From Apus apus (lineage: Eukaryota; Chordata; Aves; Apodiformes; Apodidae): 64,000 bases of DNA. The DNA lies in contig NC_067289.1 of the NCBI RefSeq assembly GCF_020740795.1, positions 24,912,608 to 24,976,607 on the forward strand. Reading direction: 5' to 3'. Below are positions 14,231 to 26,400 of this stretch, one piece after another (positions within the stretch are counted from its first letter, which is position 1; each line of letters starts with the position of its first letter). The notes under the pieces were generated by a model, which saw only the letters and a list, made by a program, of their open reading frames with translations, searched no databases and was not told the DNA's origin. The position numbers were made by a program, and so were the translations under genes.

Positions 14231-14512
14231 ATCATAAAATCACATAGTTTGGGTTGGAGGGACCTTAAAGCGCATCCAGATCCAACCCCCCTGCCATGGG
14301 CAGGGACACCTCCCACCAGCCCAGGCTGCTCCAAGCCCCATCCAACCTGCCCTTCAACACTGCCAGGGATGGGGCAGCCACAGCTTCCCTGGGCAACCTG
14401 GGCCAGGGTCTCCCCACCCTCACAGCAAAGAATTTCTTCCTAGTCCCCAACCTAAATCTCCCCTCTTCCAGTTTAATACATTCCCCCTTGTCCCATCACT
14501 ACACCCTATCAC
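14231..14512 (-). mobile_element. CR1 LINE 3'-end fragment
   Basis: Starts TCATAAAATCACATAGTTTG (tail) and runs through the TCCAACCCCCCTGCCATGGG block to the AGATTTAGG-type block. 5'-truncated. Confidence 0.93.
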
Positions 14513-17018
14513 TTTGCAGCGTGCCAGGGTGCAGCCCAAGGGAGAACCCAAGAGCATCTGCATCTGCTGCATGTTGAGGCCCCAGGTTTATAACAAAGTG
14601 ACCAAAAATGAGAAGAAGCAAAAATTCACACCAGCTCAGAGGCAAGGCTGGCTTCCCTCCCCCTCCTTCAGTCCTCAGACTTCACTTGGGAATCAAAATC
14701 CCCACTTGTAACTGGTGCTTTTTTCCTCCAGGATGTTTGACCAAGCAAATACAAAATGTCTCCACTCTCTTTGACACCTGGAAAGCTGTTATTTTAAACA
14801 CAGTTTCAATAAACTACAACAGTTGATGCTGTTAGAGGCTCGAAAATATACGATCTCATTAAAAAACGCTGGCACTTGGAAAGATCTCTGGTGGCCAATC
14901 ACAGTTTGGGGAGGGCTGAAATTTATAACTTTGATCCCCACAGCTAAACCATTTAATCTGATCATAAACATCAATCACTGATCTTTATTGCACCATTTTG
15001 CAGCCTGAGCAGAAAACCTTGCTCTCGCCGACAAATTAGGCCCCCCAAAGTGACTCTTGCAAATAAATACCGACTTTAATATCCAGCAATATAATTCCAT
15101 GGGATCTATTTTTTTATTTAAGCACTACTGGAGCAAGGAAAAAGTTTGTAATTACAGAAGTGCCCAGAAAGACAAGTGGGTGCAGCGTGGCAGCGCGTGG
15201 CGAGCAGGAGCCAGCTCAGCCACAGCACAGACCTCAACGCCTGGTCCAGTTGTCAGCAAAAAGTTATTAAGTGTGTCCAGACATTCTGTGGGACATCATT
15301 CACCACCCAAAACGACTTGAGATCCCACGATGTTCCCCTCTTGTTGGCTCAAGGTGCCAACCCACCACCTTCCACTCCCCAGCAGGGCAAATGGGATGGT
15401 CAGGAATAATAAATACATGGTGGGAGCAGGTAACAGGCAGCAAAAATCAATCAGATGGAGCCCATTAATACAGAATGATGCCAAACTGCCATTAACTCAA
15501 ATGCTCTTCCCAAACTAGAGAGCTATTTCAGAAGTAACTGAAAGAATGATTTCTTCCCTTGTACATACCAAGCACCACCATCAGTTTCTGCTGGGCTTCT
15601 GCACCCTGGAACAAGGCAGTTTGTCCGGGTGCTTTCGGAAATGTTCTCCCTTAAACTAGGGTTTTCCAATCAAGATACCTTATCATTAAGCTGAATTATT
15701 AATAAGTTTCAGCCCAAGTAGAGATGGAAGATTGAGAACATAGAGCCCAGTCTTCTCAACAAACACCTGCAAGGAGCCAGCAGGTTGGCAGCACTGAGGA
15801 CACTGAGACCTGCTGGTTACTCTCTCTCTCACTGGGTTTCTGCTTCAAAGGGGACAATCTAAAGCTAAATGCTGCTGTCCAGGAATCACTTCACAGAATA
15901 ATGATCTTCAGAGGCAAAAAGGCTGGTTTTGTCTTCACTTCCCACTTCTGCTTCTCCCCAGAAAGGACAAGTGAAGGAGCAAAGCAAGGAACATTTGTCT
16001 CGGAAGGACTGAAACGGGCTTTTGTGCCGGGTTTTAAACCAACATTTGCACAAAAGCCAGAGGAATCTGAATAAAGGGCAACTATTCCCCATGTGAACCC
16101 AAGAGTCCTAGGAGATGACTCCAGCAGGAGCAGAGCCAACCCCAGGACCACCAGCCTAAGGCTTGGCCACCACCACCTGTGGGCAGAGGAGTTTGTGCTC
16201 TGGGCAGAACTTAATCAACCCATCCATACTGATCTTCCTTAATTACCTCCCCAGAGCACACTCAGCTCCAAGGAGCTTTGCTTACATGAAAAATGTATCA
16301 CCTTTGTTCCATGAGAGGGAAAAAAATCTACGAAGGCACTTAAATTCCTGCCTTTTGGTCTCTTGCAACTCCAGGAATTCATCTCACTTACTGATTACAA
16401 GAAACTGGAGCTCCTCAAAGTGAACTTTCCAGTTGTCTCCGGCAAAATCTCCAGTGTGTATGTAAAACAGCTTTAACAGAGACTCACATCAGCAGTTTTC
16501 TAAGTGTTGCATTAAATCCAGACAGTGTTTTTCATCTCAAGACAGAAAAAAAAAAAAAAGTAAAAAAAAAATGCATATTAATCCCCCAGCAAAGCAATGC
16601 ATCAAGAATTTTAAACATTTCTGCCAGTCTGGGCAAAACCCTAATCCATTCTTTGCTAGATGAGATACTGAATCATTTTGGTTCATTTGGAGGCCATTTG
16701 CTAACTTTATTAGGCAATATTCAGATGATGGATATCAAAAGGATATTCACTGTAGAAACAGGCTTTGTTTCTGACGACAGTAATTAGGTTAACCTCATGA
16801 ATAAGCCCTTTGTATCAGCAGCCTGTACAAAGCCAACCTGAAAAAATGCAGGAGAAAATGAGAAATGAAACAAAATAGTTTTGTGCAAAGGGAAGAGCTT
16901 CCACCCCTGCACAGCCCTCTCCATCTGACACTTTTAAAACTGTTTATATGTCTATAGAACTGTCACAGCCACAGATGGGGCAGAGCAAGGATTCCCACAC
17001 AGCCAGGTCACGAGTCAC

Positions 17019-17103
17019 GAGTCCTCTGCTGAGCCTCCCTGCATCCCACCCCTCAGGGATGCAGGGATGCAGTTTCCAGGAGCAGGGGCTCAGCAGAGGA
17101 CTC
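17019..17103. repeat. Imperfect inverted repeat (hairpin)
   Basis: Outer arms GAGTCCTCTGCTGAGCC (17019-17035) and GGCTCAGCAGAGGACTC (17087-17103) pair perfectly over 17 bp. Inner arms TCCCTGCATCCC (17036-17047) and GGGATGCAGGGA (17056-17067) pair over 12 bp around an 8-base loop. A 19-base bulge lies on the 3' side. Confidence 0.9.
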
Positions 17104-17280
17104 ATGGGGGCTGAATCCAACCCAAAGGGACCAAGAGGAGTGTGGATGGAGAAAGGCAGACCCAGTGCAAGCCTGCAGTTTCCACTGGCTTCTAACGGCT
17201 ATGGCAAATTAACCTGGTCCTGAAGGTCCCACTGTCTCAATATCCAGAGATTTGACCTGGAACATTCAGGACAGAAGGGA

Positions 17281-17312
17281 AAGAGCAGGGGCAGCAAAGA
17301 GCAGGGGCAGCA
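17281..17312. repeat. 16-bp tandem duplication
   Basis: Two exact copies of AAGAGCAGGGGCAGCA. Confidence 0.9.
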
Positions 17313-17424
17313 AAGAGGAGTGAATCCCCTCTGCACCAGACTATTCATTCAATTAACAGATTATCCTTTCACCCCAAAACATCTCACAGTTCCTCCACCC
17401 CTAGCAAGGGCAGCCCCAAACTAG

Positions 17425-17445
17425 TAAATAAAATAAAATAAAAAT
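17425..17445. repeat. A-rich simple repeat (AAAAT)n
   Basis: TAAATAAAATAAAATAAAAA, a short microsatellite. Confidence 0.85.
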
Positions 17446-17589
17446 TAAGGGCCTCAAAGCAAAATTCAAACCAGGTCATTCGATGTCTTGGCCTGCACCA
17501 TGGGCTGCAGCACCTTGCCCACTGACCTGTCATCTGTTCAACTTAGTGCAAACAGGACAGTGCTCAGTACAAAACTGTGATTAGCAGCA

Positions 17590-17791
17590 AATTTTTTTAT
17601 CCTGAGGACAGTCAGATGTTGGAATAGTCTCCCAAGGGAAGTGGTGGATTCCCCCACATTGGACAGTTTTAAGTCTCAGGTGGACAGGGTGCTGAGCCAC
17701 CTCATATCAACCAGAGCAGTACCTGGAAAGGTTGGACCATATGACCCTTGAGGTCCCTTCCAACCTGGCTTTCTGGGATTCTGGGATTCTA
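17590..17791 (+). mobile_element. CR1 LINE fragment with a TTCTGGGA tail
   Basis: GTTGGACCATATGACCCTTG, then AGGTCCCTTCCAACCTGG, ends in a repeated TTCTGGGA tail. The upstream part (AGTCAGATGTTGGAATAGTC) marks a subfamily distinct from the majority here. Confidence 0.88.
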
Positions 17792-18396
17792 AAAACTAAT
17801 GAGCAACCTAATGGACAACCTATAGGATGTGCTTGTCATAATCTACAATAGCAGACCCAACAGCCCCAAAAGTTCCCAATTTCAGGACACAGAGTGTCCC
17901 AAGCCAGGTCACCTCTGCTGTTACTTTAAGAGCCATTACAAGGGGTCTTAAGAAAAAGGTTCTTTGATCACAGGCTCTCCCCTTCAGCACAACAAAGCAT
18001 TATACTTCAGCACTAACAATGAGAGATTTTTCCTTGAGTCAGCTTTAAAATAATGTTGACATTATAGTCAATGCATTATATATCACTATATTTATGTCAG
18101 AATCTATTGGCATAAAAATAAATCAATCTAAATGCATAGCTCTGGTATTTAAATGAAGCCTGGCAATGCCAGACCTTCCCTTCAATTTTCACTCAGCTCC
18201 TCATATGTGTATCAATCATTTCTGACAGATTTCATACACTGGGATATCACCTCTAGTCTCACTAAAAACTATTTCAAGTCAATTTTATAGACAAAGACTG
18301 GAAAAAAATCTGCTTTTGGGAGCTCTATTTATAAGCAATCTAGTTTCTGGTGGCCTAAGTGTCACAAGTGAGGTTTGAACCTTAACCTCATGTTTT

Positions 18397-18564
18397 AGAG
18401 CAGGTTGCCCAGAGGGGTGGGAGATGCTCCAGCCCTGGAAACATTCAGGGTCAGGCTGGATGGGGCTCTGAGCAACCTGGTCTAGTTGATGTCCCTGCTC
18501 ACTGCAGGGGGTTGGACTAGACGAGCTTTGAATGTCCCTTCCCACCCAAACCAGTCTATGATGA
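18397..18564 (+). mobile_element. CR1 LINE 3'-end fragment
   Basis: Matches the CR1 layout with TTCAGGGTCAGGCTGGATGG and GGGGGTTGGACTAGACGAGC, ending CCAGTCTATGATGA. A short echo of its middle (CAAGGTCAGGCTTGATGGGG) recurs at about 18672-18697. Confidence 0.88.
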
Positions 18565-19256
18565 GGCAGGTCTGAAGAGCAGGACAGGAAACGAGGTCAC
18601 CCTGAGTCCATCTAAAAAGCAATGGCAAAGCCAAACAAGAGTATTTTAAACTCAGCTTAGAAGGCTGATTCAAGGTCAGGCTTGATGGGGCTCTGAAGAC
18701 CAAGGAAGACCAAGGCCTGAAGAGGAAAGGGGGCTGCAGCTCCCCCCGTGCCTGAACACGCTGATCTGTACAAGACACCACTGAGCTCACAGCACACAGC
18801 TCTGTGGAGGACACTATTTGGGTCTTAAGACTGCAAAATCTGAGGCATTGTTTGACCACTCCTTCCTTTCCCATCCAATCCAGAGCACTGGAATTTTTTC
18901 TGAGAGACTATTGTTTCCAATAACTTTGGTTTGTGTATGTAAGGGTGACAGCAGGGATCGTTCCAGCTAGAATTTAAACCTACCTCATTTTGTGCAGCTC
19001 CAGGCTTCACAAAGCACACCCACACTGGGGACAAAGTGATTTTCACTGAGGATGCCAACGCTGCCAGCTCCACTTCAGGCTGCTGCTCTTGTGGCAGGTG
19101 GGATGGCAGCAGCCTGGGCTGGGCTGGAGCTGTGGGAAACAGGGGCTTTTTTTCCAGAAAGTGTAGCAGCGTTTGAGCAGCAAACCCGGGCAGCAGCAGG
19201 GGACTCAGCTGGGCCAGGACTTCAGGAAATGAGACATTCACATTTCCCATTGCTTG

Positions 19257-19312
19257 AGCAGGACGAGGTGATCTCCAGAGGTCCCTTCCAACCTCAACTC
19301 TCCTGTGACTCA
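19257..19312 (+). mobile_element. CR1 LINE tail scrap
   Basis: Only the last 55 bases of an element: GAGGTGATCTCCAGAGGTCC, then CTTCCAACCTCAACTCTCCT. Confidence 0.7.
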
Positions 19313-21210
19313 GCTTGAAAAAAAAAAAAAATGACAAGTTTGGTCAGTGTATTACCCTGCTCCGTTTTATTTGCATGAGAAGAAATGAGAGCGAGCTCTT
19401 CCAGCTGCAGACTCTTGGTGTGAGCATCTGCCTTTGGCAGCCGACCCCAGAGTCCTGGGAATGAGTGACAGAAACGAAGGACAGCAGTTGCAGCCGGGAA
19501 AACCCGGTTTTGTCCCGTTCCAGAACACGTTGCTCCCGTAGTAATGTTGCAGTGCTGACCTCTAGTGACAGACAACCCAGGAAACAGGAGCCTTTGTTGG
19601 GATAAACAAGCCCTCCTCACCTTGTCCCTCCTGGTTCCACCTTCCAGCCCAGATCCATCTCCCCCACCTTCGGCAGATGAGCAGCCCCAGGCACCCATGC
19701 CATCACCCATAACCATCACAACTGCAGACCCTTCACTGCCCAGTGTTGGGGTCACAGCCCTTCCTTCCAGCCAGCTGGGAAGAGCAGTTACCCAGAGAGG
19801 AAGAGAAACACCCCAAGAGTAAGAGGAACTGCCTTGGAGGTTGACAACAAACGATCTAGCTTCAGGGAAAGCCAAGGAACTGGTCTTGTTTGTTCATCAC
19901 CTCTGCATAAACATTCAACTTTAAGGAACTGGGTAAAAAACCACACATTTTTTCAAGTCATCTCTGCCACAGCAGCTTCTCTCAGGGGGCAGAGCAGAGG
20001 GGCAGGACATGGCAAGTGCTTCAGGTAGCCAGTTTGACACAAGCCAGAGCCCAGCCTAAAGAGGCAGAAGGCCTTGGCCTCATATCATAAACATTTTCTC
20101 CTTAGTTAAATAAAACACAATCCAAACCCTTCCCTTCAGATGTTCCAGATGATCTCCATCAGCACTCTGAGCAGAAGCACATCTGCTTTCTCCCCACTGG
20201 AGCACGGTTGGTGTGACCACAGTGACATGGACACATGTCCCAGGGAGCCCAGAGGAAGGTGCCCAGGCAGCCAAAGCTGCTTCTGTTCCCTTCTCCAACA
20301 TTCAGCACAAGGCAGCTTGAATTTCCAACCTCTTGGCTCAAATTCAGCACAGGCTGTTAACAACTGAAATCCCCCCCTCCTGCCAGCTGCTGAGGGCCAC
20401 CAAGCTGGTTTCAGCACCATTCCTCATGGGGAATGACAAACAAAACCATTCCTGTTGTCTTGCTCTGGGGCCACCTCCAAGACAGGCTTCTGGGAGGGCC
20501 AGGATGAAGATGAGTTCACTGCTGCTGCTGCAGTTATAAAACTTCCTGGAGGCTAAAAAGCTTGCTCATAGGTACTCCTGTGGTGTTCTTAGTGACTTGT
20601 ATTTATGGAAAAAAAAATCTCAGATGCACAAAACCATTTGCACACTTGGAGAACACCACAAGATCTGAAGCACTTGCAGTGCCACCCGGGCAGCTGCTCC
20701 AGTGCTGAATGTTTGAAAGAGATATTTCATGATTCATACACATGGGAAGTTTAAACATTTACAGAATGTTTCTAGGTTTTAAACATTTCTTTTGAAGAGG
20801 TCTGCTCGATGTTTGCTGGCTCCTCCTCCACACCATGCACATCTGTCCCATCCAGCAGAACACAGTGAAAGCAAGAGGTGTTTGGGTTACCCAGAGATGC
20901 AGCCCACTTGGAGAGCTCTGCTCTGCCTCTTGGCTTGATCCCCTGCACCACAGGAGGGGCAATGAGAGCACCTAGAGCAGCAAGAGATGCAACAGAGAAT
21001 CAACCAGCTTTTGAAATGAGAGCCCATTGGAACATCCAGCAATAGCACCTGAAGGAAGGACATGTCAAAGGAGAAGGGAAAAACACCCAAGGAAAAGGAA
21101 CAGAATCAACTTGGGGTTACCCTGTGGGAGCAGATGTGACAGCAGAGATGGGTTACACCACTTACATTCTTTTTAGGTCACACTTCCCTCAGAAATCTGC
21201 CCAGATAATT

Positions 21211-21231
21211 AAAAACAAAACAAAACAAAAC
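21211..21231. repeat. Simple repeat (AAAAC)n
   Basis: Four copies of AAAAC in a row. Confidence 0.85.
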
Positions 21232-23187
21232 ACTGAGTTGAGCTACTATTTACTACTGTATTTACTAAGTGTTGTATAAAATCTCCAGACAAGTGTGTAC
21301 ATCCAACAGCAAGACTTTAGTCAAGACCCCTGCACTCCAGAATCACAGAAGCAGAGCCCAACACAAACTTGATATTTACATCAGGAAAGACAGAATGTAC
21401 CAACAGCTTCCCTGGCTGGTGGGGGCAGAAGCTTTGCAGGGGAAAAAGAGGCAATCCCAAAGCCAAGCAGCTCTCAGCTCAAGCCATTCCAAACTCATTG
21501 CAAAGAGAACTCACCATATTGCCAACTAACTCTCCAGCAGCCTTTGCTGCAGCCCCCAGAAAGGAAAGGCAAGAGCCTGCAGAGATGCTGAGCTGGCACG
21601 GGAAGTGACACCACTTGGACAAGTCCAGCACAGCACTTCAGCAAGATGCTCCAGGATTTAGAGGATTTAGGAACTGAAAATGAAGTTTCACCAAGACATT
21701 TGTCAGGTCACACACAGAACACCAAGCAACTCAAGAGTTCTGCACAACTGCAGTGTGCCAGAATTAAGGGAGAAGCAGGTGGCTGAAGGAGACAAAGAGC
21801 AGCAGAAAAACAAGAATATCATTCCCTCCCCAAGGCAAAAAAGAAGCATCAACCCATCAGCAGGGAAATGGGAGGAAAACTTTGCCTTTGGATCTGCAAA
21901 GAGACACTTCCCAAAAACTCTACATACTTCTCAGGGGAAAGCAGAAGTCATGCTTGTTTAAATAGAATAAATAAATACATATGTAAGTCCCAACAACTGC
22001 CACGGGCAACAATGCCTCACGAAACAGGAAAGAAAGATACAGGTACCAGTATCCATTCAAAGCTTTTATTAAGAAAGACCCAGAATTCACAAGTCTACAA
22101 GGAAGAAACAAACCAATTGCACCAACCAACCTGAGATCTGACAGTGTTTGGTTCTGAGGGAGCCCAGAGAGCACCAATAAGAATTAGCACAGGTTGGTGA
22201 CTTCAGCACCAAACTCAGCACAGCTCCCAACTACTACTTTATTTTCCTGGATTGTTTTTCAGAATGCAGAACTGTGAACCAAAATAGCCCTGGCTTAGTC
22301 CTTCAGGAAGGTGGTGATCTCCTTCAAAAACACCAAAAATCTCCACTGAAAAGTCTCTTTAAAAAAACCCAACCTTTAGACCAAGAGTTCTAGAAGTTCT
22401 GCTTAAATTACTATAGGCAAAAAAATATATATATTTGTACTACAACAGTGCATTTAACTTATTTGTAGTTACAACCTGTTAAAAGCACACCCATTTTCAC
22501 ATTAATTGGGACTTACACGAGGTCATTGCTAAGCTGGTGTTGAATCCCAGGGCTAGCACTTCCAGAACTGCAACACTGACATTGAACAGCTCTGTTTCCT
22601 CTGGAATATTTGCTTGGACAGAAATAAAAAACAGGCCATCTTCCCCTCTCATTTTTCTGTAAGCAAAATGGAACAGACCATTTCCCACACGGTAATCAGG
22701 CTGTCCAACTTCAGCCAAGGCTCAATCCCCAGCTCTGTGATACCAAAGCTCACATGAAGAGAACAAGTCTTTGCTACTGACTGGAGCTAATCACTGAGTA
22801 TTTTAGACAGGAGGCTGCAGCACGTGGGTCCAACCAGCCAGGTGGTTCTTCATCCATACCTGTGTTATTTACCCAGTGTAGAGGGGCAGCTTAAGCCAAG
22901 TATTTCTAAAAACAGGACCTAGGTTTGCAGAAAAGTAGGGTGGCATCACTCTGCTTTTGCTGGGGTAGTTGTCAGTTCTGGAAACTAAGTTTTGTGTGCC
23001 ATGAACTTCAGTGTATTTCTGCTTTTTGCAAGTGGGGCAAGATGCTACTTCAGGAGGCTTCTGTGTGCCATTGTTGAGAAATAGGAGGAGTAATTATCTG
23101 GTAGCTGCAAAAAAATAGAATTAAAAAAAACCATGCATCATAATCAGCCTGCTCCTCAACCTATGTGGTCCACCAGCCACTGATTCA

Positions 23188-23193
23188 TTTATT
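23188..23193 (-). promoter_or_regulatory. Candidate poly(A) signal, MFSD1 long form
   Basis: First AATAAA on the minus strand after the exon 16 stop, about 140 bases downstream. Further AATAAA hexamers lie at 22238-22243 and 22065-22070, so the 3' UTR could extend to about 22.0 kb. Confidence 0.4.
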
Positions 23194-23330
23194 TCCATTT
23201 TCTTCATTAGATTATTTTTTAATTACCATTTCTGAGCATAGGTTTAGCATCTTAATCAGAGGTTGATTTGCTGGCTATTGAAACAAGCTGAGTTCTTAAA
23301 GTAAGTATCTCAGTGTTCTACTCCTTGTTA

Positions 23331-23472
23331 TTAAAGCCCCTGCTTGGTTACTAATACCCGAGTGCCTAGTCTGGAGAGGTATTTGTTCCTTAAACTAAAG
23401 TCATCAGCTTTTGGCTGCAATTTAGCCAAGTCATCTTCATTTTGACGCCTGAGCCTCTCCTGTTCCTCCGCT
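23331..23472 (-). CDS. MFSD1: MFSD1 coding exon 16 (long C-terminal tail)
   Basis: When exon 15 splices at GA|GTAAGT, the frame continues 2.5 kb downstream after acceptor TTTTCCAG with AEEQERLRRQNEDDLAKLQP, then KADDFSLRNKYLSRLG and a stop after VLVTKQGL. The 46 added residues are highly charged and likely helical or coiled-coil in the first 20. Phase fits exactly, and the frame is open for the whole 142 bases. I infer it is a real exon from the phase, the acceptor and the protein-like composition. I do not recall this tail in the human reference isoform. Confidence 0.78.
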
Positions 23473-26400
23473 CTGGAAAAGAAAATTGGTTTCAGATACT
23501 TGCACTGAGGAGTGCAAACCCCAGCAACCTCACCTGGTGTGTGCAGTTTGCTTTTCAGTAACTGGGAAAAGCTTTGGATATTATAGATGAATAGTGGTTA
23601 TCAGATTAAAAGACGACGTGTACGGACTATTCCAACATAAAGAAAGAGAGAGGCTGTTTTCTCCAGTTTCCTTTTATTTAACTGCAAGACTTTTAAAAAG
23701 AGAAACCTTTTGGTTTTCACAGATTACTCAGTGATTACACAGATGCTCAGCGAGCTTTTGTAACAGTCTTTCCCATCTCTTTATTAAACAAGCTTTCACT
23801 CCTTAAAATAAAGATTACAGTACAAAAATAACCGCTTGTCAAAAATGCAAATAAAAGACTGCTCAGCAGTCCTCAGAATTCATTGCAGTCTCCTACAAAA
23901 GAGTCAATATTTGCCCAGAGCACTGTTGCTCTTTTTCCATGTAAGTCTTAAAGGGAAACAAACAGGACCAGACAAAGCCCTAAAGACACTTCAAGACGGT
24001 GGTTTGCAGCAAGCCAGTGACAAAGGCAGGGACAGTGACCCGTTTCCAAGCTCTGCAGGGCAGGGAACCTCAGCACAGAACATCAACTGCCATTAGGTTA
24101 AGAAACCTCCACCCAAAAGGCAGAGCTGCACCCAAGAGACACCCTGCTAGTCTGTACCTTAGGATCAACGTGTCTGTCATGTTGCAGAACACCCTCCCCA
24201 CTGACAGAGCTTAACAACACACCATAAACCCATTCTGTTTGAATTAAGACAATGATTTGGCATCAGTTAGAACAGGTGACAAAGCATGCAAGTTAGAAAT
24301 GTACTGTGAACCCCCCACCCAGTATGTTAGTTTCTTTTCCAAAGAGCTACTGTGCAGAGTGACCAAGCTAAACAAAGACTCAAATTCTTCAAGTTGACAT
24401 GATGCTGATCAAATGCTCCCCACTTCTGGATGATATTTGCTATTCAACTTTCTTTTCTGCAAAAAACATCACAATAAGAATTACTGAAAACATTGTTCCC
24501 TATCCCACAGGACACACCAACACAAAACCATCCTTCACAATAACTTCTGGAGGTGTCACACACATCCCACAAGGGCCAGGCAGACTGAAAAGCAGCTCTA
24601 TTGGGACAGAGAAATCCTTTGCTCCTGGATACAAAGTGGGGGCTTTTGTTGTTGCTTTTGTATTAAAATCTGTCTGCGACCTCTGGGCTCAAGGGTGATA
24701 CTTGTCACAACCAAGGTAGCAGGCTCAGCAGGGCTGGTGAGCTTTTAGTTCCCTTGAGCTTCCCTCAGGACTGATGTGTAACCAACCCACAAATTAGGAC
24801 AAGAAACAAAACCATGTGAAACTCCACAGATCACCTGGCTAGACCTTGCTGACAGGTATTTTAGTTTCGTTTTGGTTTTTTCCAAGACTAACTGAAGTAG
24901 CACCACATGGCCAGTTATACAACCCAGTTTTAGAGAAGTCCATTCATAAAGAAATGTCCCATTAGCAAAGTATCTTTCTGGAACCAACTTATCTATCAGG
25001 TATCATTCTCAGCAAACAAAAACACAAGTAGACTTCCTACTGCAGAGGGGATAAATCCAGTGCCCCAGAACTCAGGGAATATCCCAGCAGCAGGACTGAG
25101 ACCTTCCTGTTTGATCAAACACTCTTAAAAAGCAAGAGTAAATGTCCCTAACAACTGAAACCAGATAATGTCACCATTTTTTTATCAAGACCAAAGAAGA
25201 GATTTTTTTTAAGTGACTATTCTGAAGAGTGTCACTATCCTTCTCTTCCATAGAGAGGAAACAGGGACACACAAGACTCCCACAGAATTAAATCTGCTTA
25301 ATGGGATGAACTGTCCAAGTTTACTTCTTTTGACAATTTCTGCCTTCAGCCCACCTCAAGTGCTCCATTTCCTTTTCAAGGAAGTGGATTCCACCTGATT
25401 GAAATACCCCCTCCCATTTTCTCCCTCAACCCAGGGTCTTTTCACTCTGATCAGTGACATTTATGCCACACAACAAGTTTCACATCAGTGCTGCCATTTA
25501 GACTCAAGCCATGGCTTTCAGAGACAAGCTGAATTAAAGCTTCCAAATAAGACAGCAAGAGGAGCAAACTCAAATTGAAAGAGAAGTGACTGGGGTGTAG
25601 TTTCTTCTGAAGAGAGACCTGGCTTTTCATGGCACTTAAAAAACCCCAGGTAATGTCTGCTGCTGCCTGGGTCAGGTACACACCATATAAACAAAGCACA
25701 TTTTTAAACACACTTTAGCTCCACTCAGTCAGATGAGCACTGAAATAAACACAACTAGCAAAGGAGGAGGCCAGGAAAGGACACCTGCTTAATTTCTGTT
25801 TCCTCTAATCAGTCCTTCAGAGGAGACAGGAATATGAAATCCTACTACTAATGGATAAGAAATAAAACAACATTCAGTAAAGTGACAGACCCACCAAAGA
25901 GACTGACTTCAGACAGTAACCTACTTAATTACTTCAGGTTAAACATTCCATAAGGATCCTGGCTCTTTATTGTCCTTTATACTTACTCAGTGGCAGCTGC
26001 TTTTTGCAGTTTCTCCCTCTTCTTTGCAGACCAGTTTAGATCACCACCTGCAACACAACATCCACTTTGAAACTCCTGTTTTTTATGATATCAAAGACAT
26101 CATAACCTCTCTGCAGAAATTCTCAGAGCACTTGATAAAAGAAACCAGTGGAATAATTTTACAAAAGTAGAAACTGAGGGAAAGATCAATGTGTTCATAT
26201 TCATCTGAGCAAGCAAAATCAGGACCCAAACTCATCTCTTCAGTTTTCTGTTGAGTAACAACAAAGTTTCTCTACAGCTCATCATAACACCCTCCAAAAA
26301 TAAAGAAGAAGCAACCTCGAAAGAAAAAGTAATATCCCTTCCAGATCCTTCAATAGTTACTCCTTCAGAAGACAGCTGAGAAAGAACCCTGCTCTTTGGA

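Larger units (their letters stand above)
1..22060. other. Intergenic DNA 3' of MFSD1
   Basis: No credible exon found. By human synteny the next gene on this side should be IQCJ-SCHIP1, but no IQCJ-like peptide was recognised. The block holds nine of the CR1 fragments listed, the hairpin at 17019-17103, short repeats, and AT-rich stretches near 5590-5780, 8930-9170, 12600-12690 and 14820-15010. Open frames up to 204 codons occur but look like chance. Confidence 0.7.

Noticed and set aside
19294-19875. 193-codon minus frame
   Set aside because: No recognised domain; Gly/Ser-rich from local GC content and ends in a CR1 scrap.
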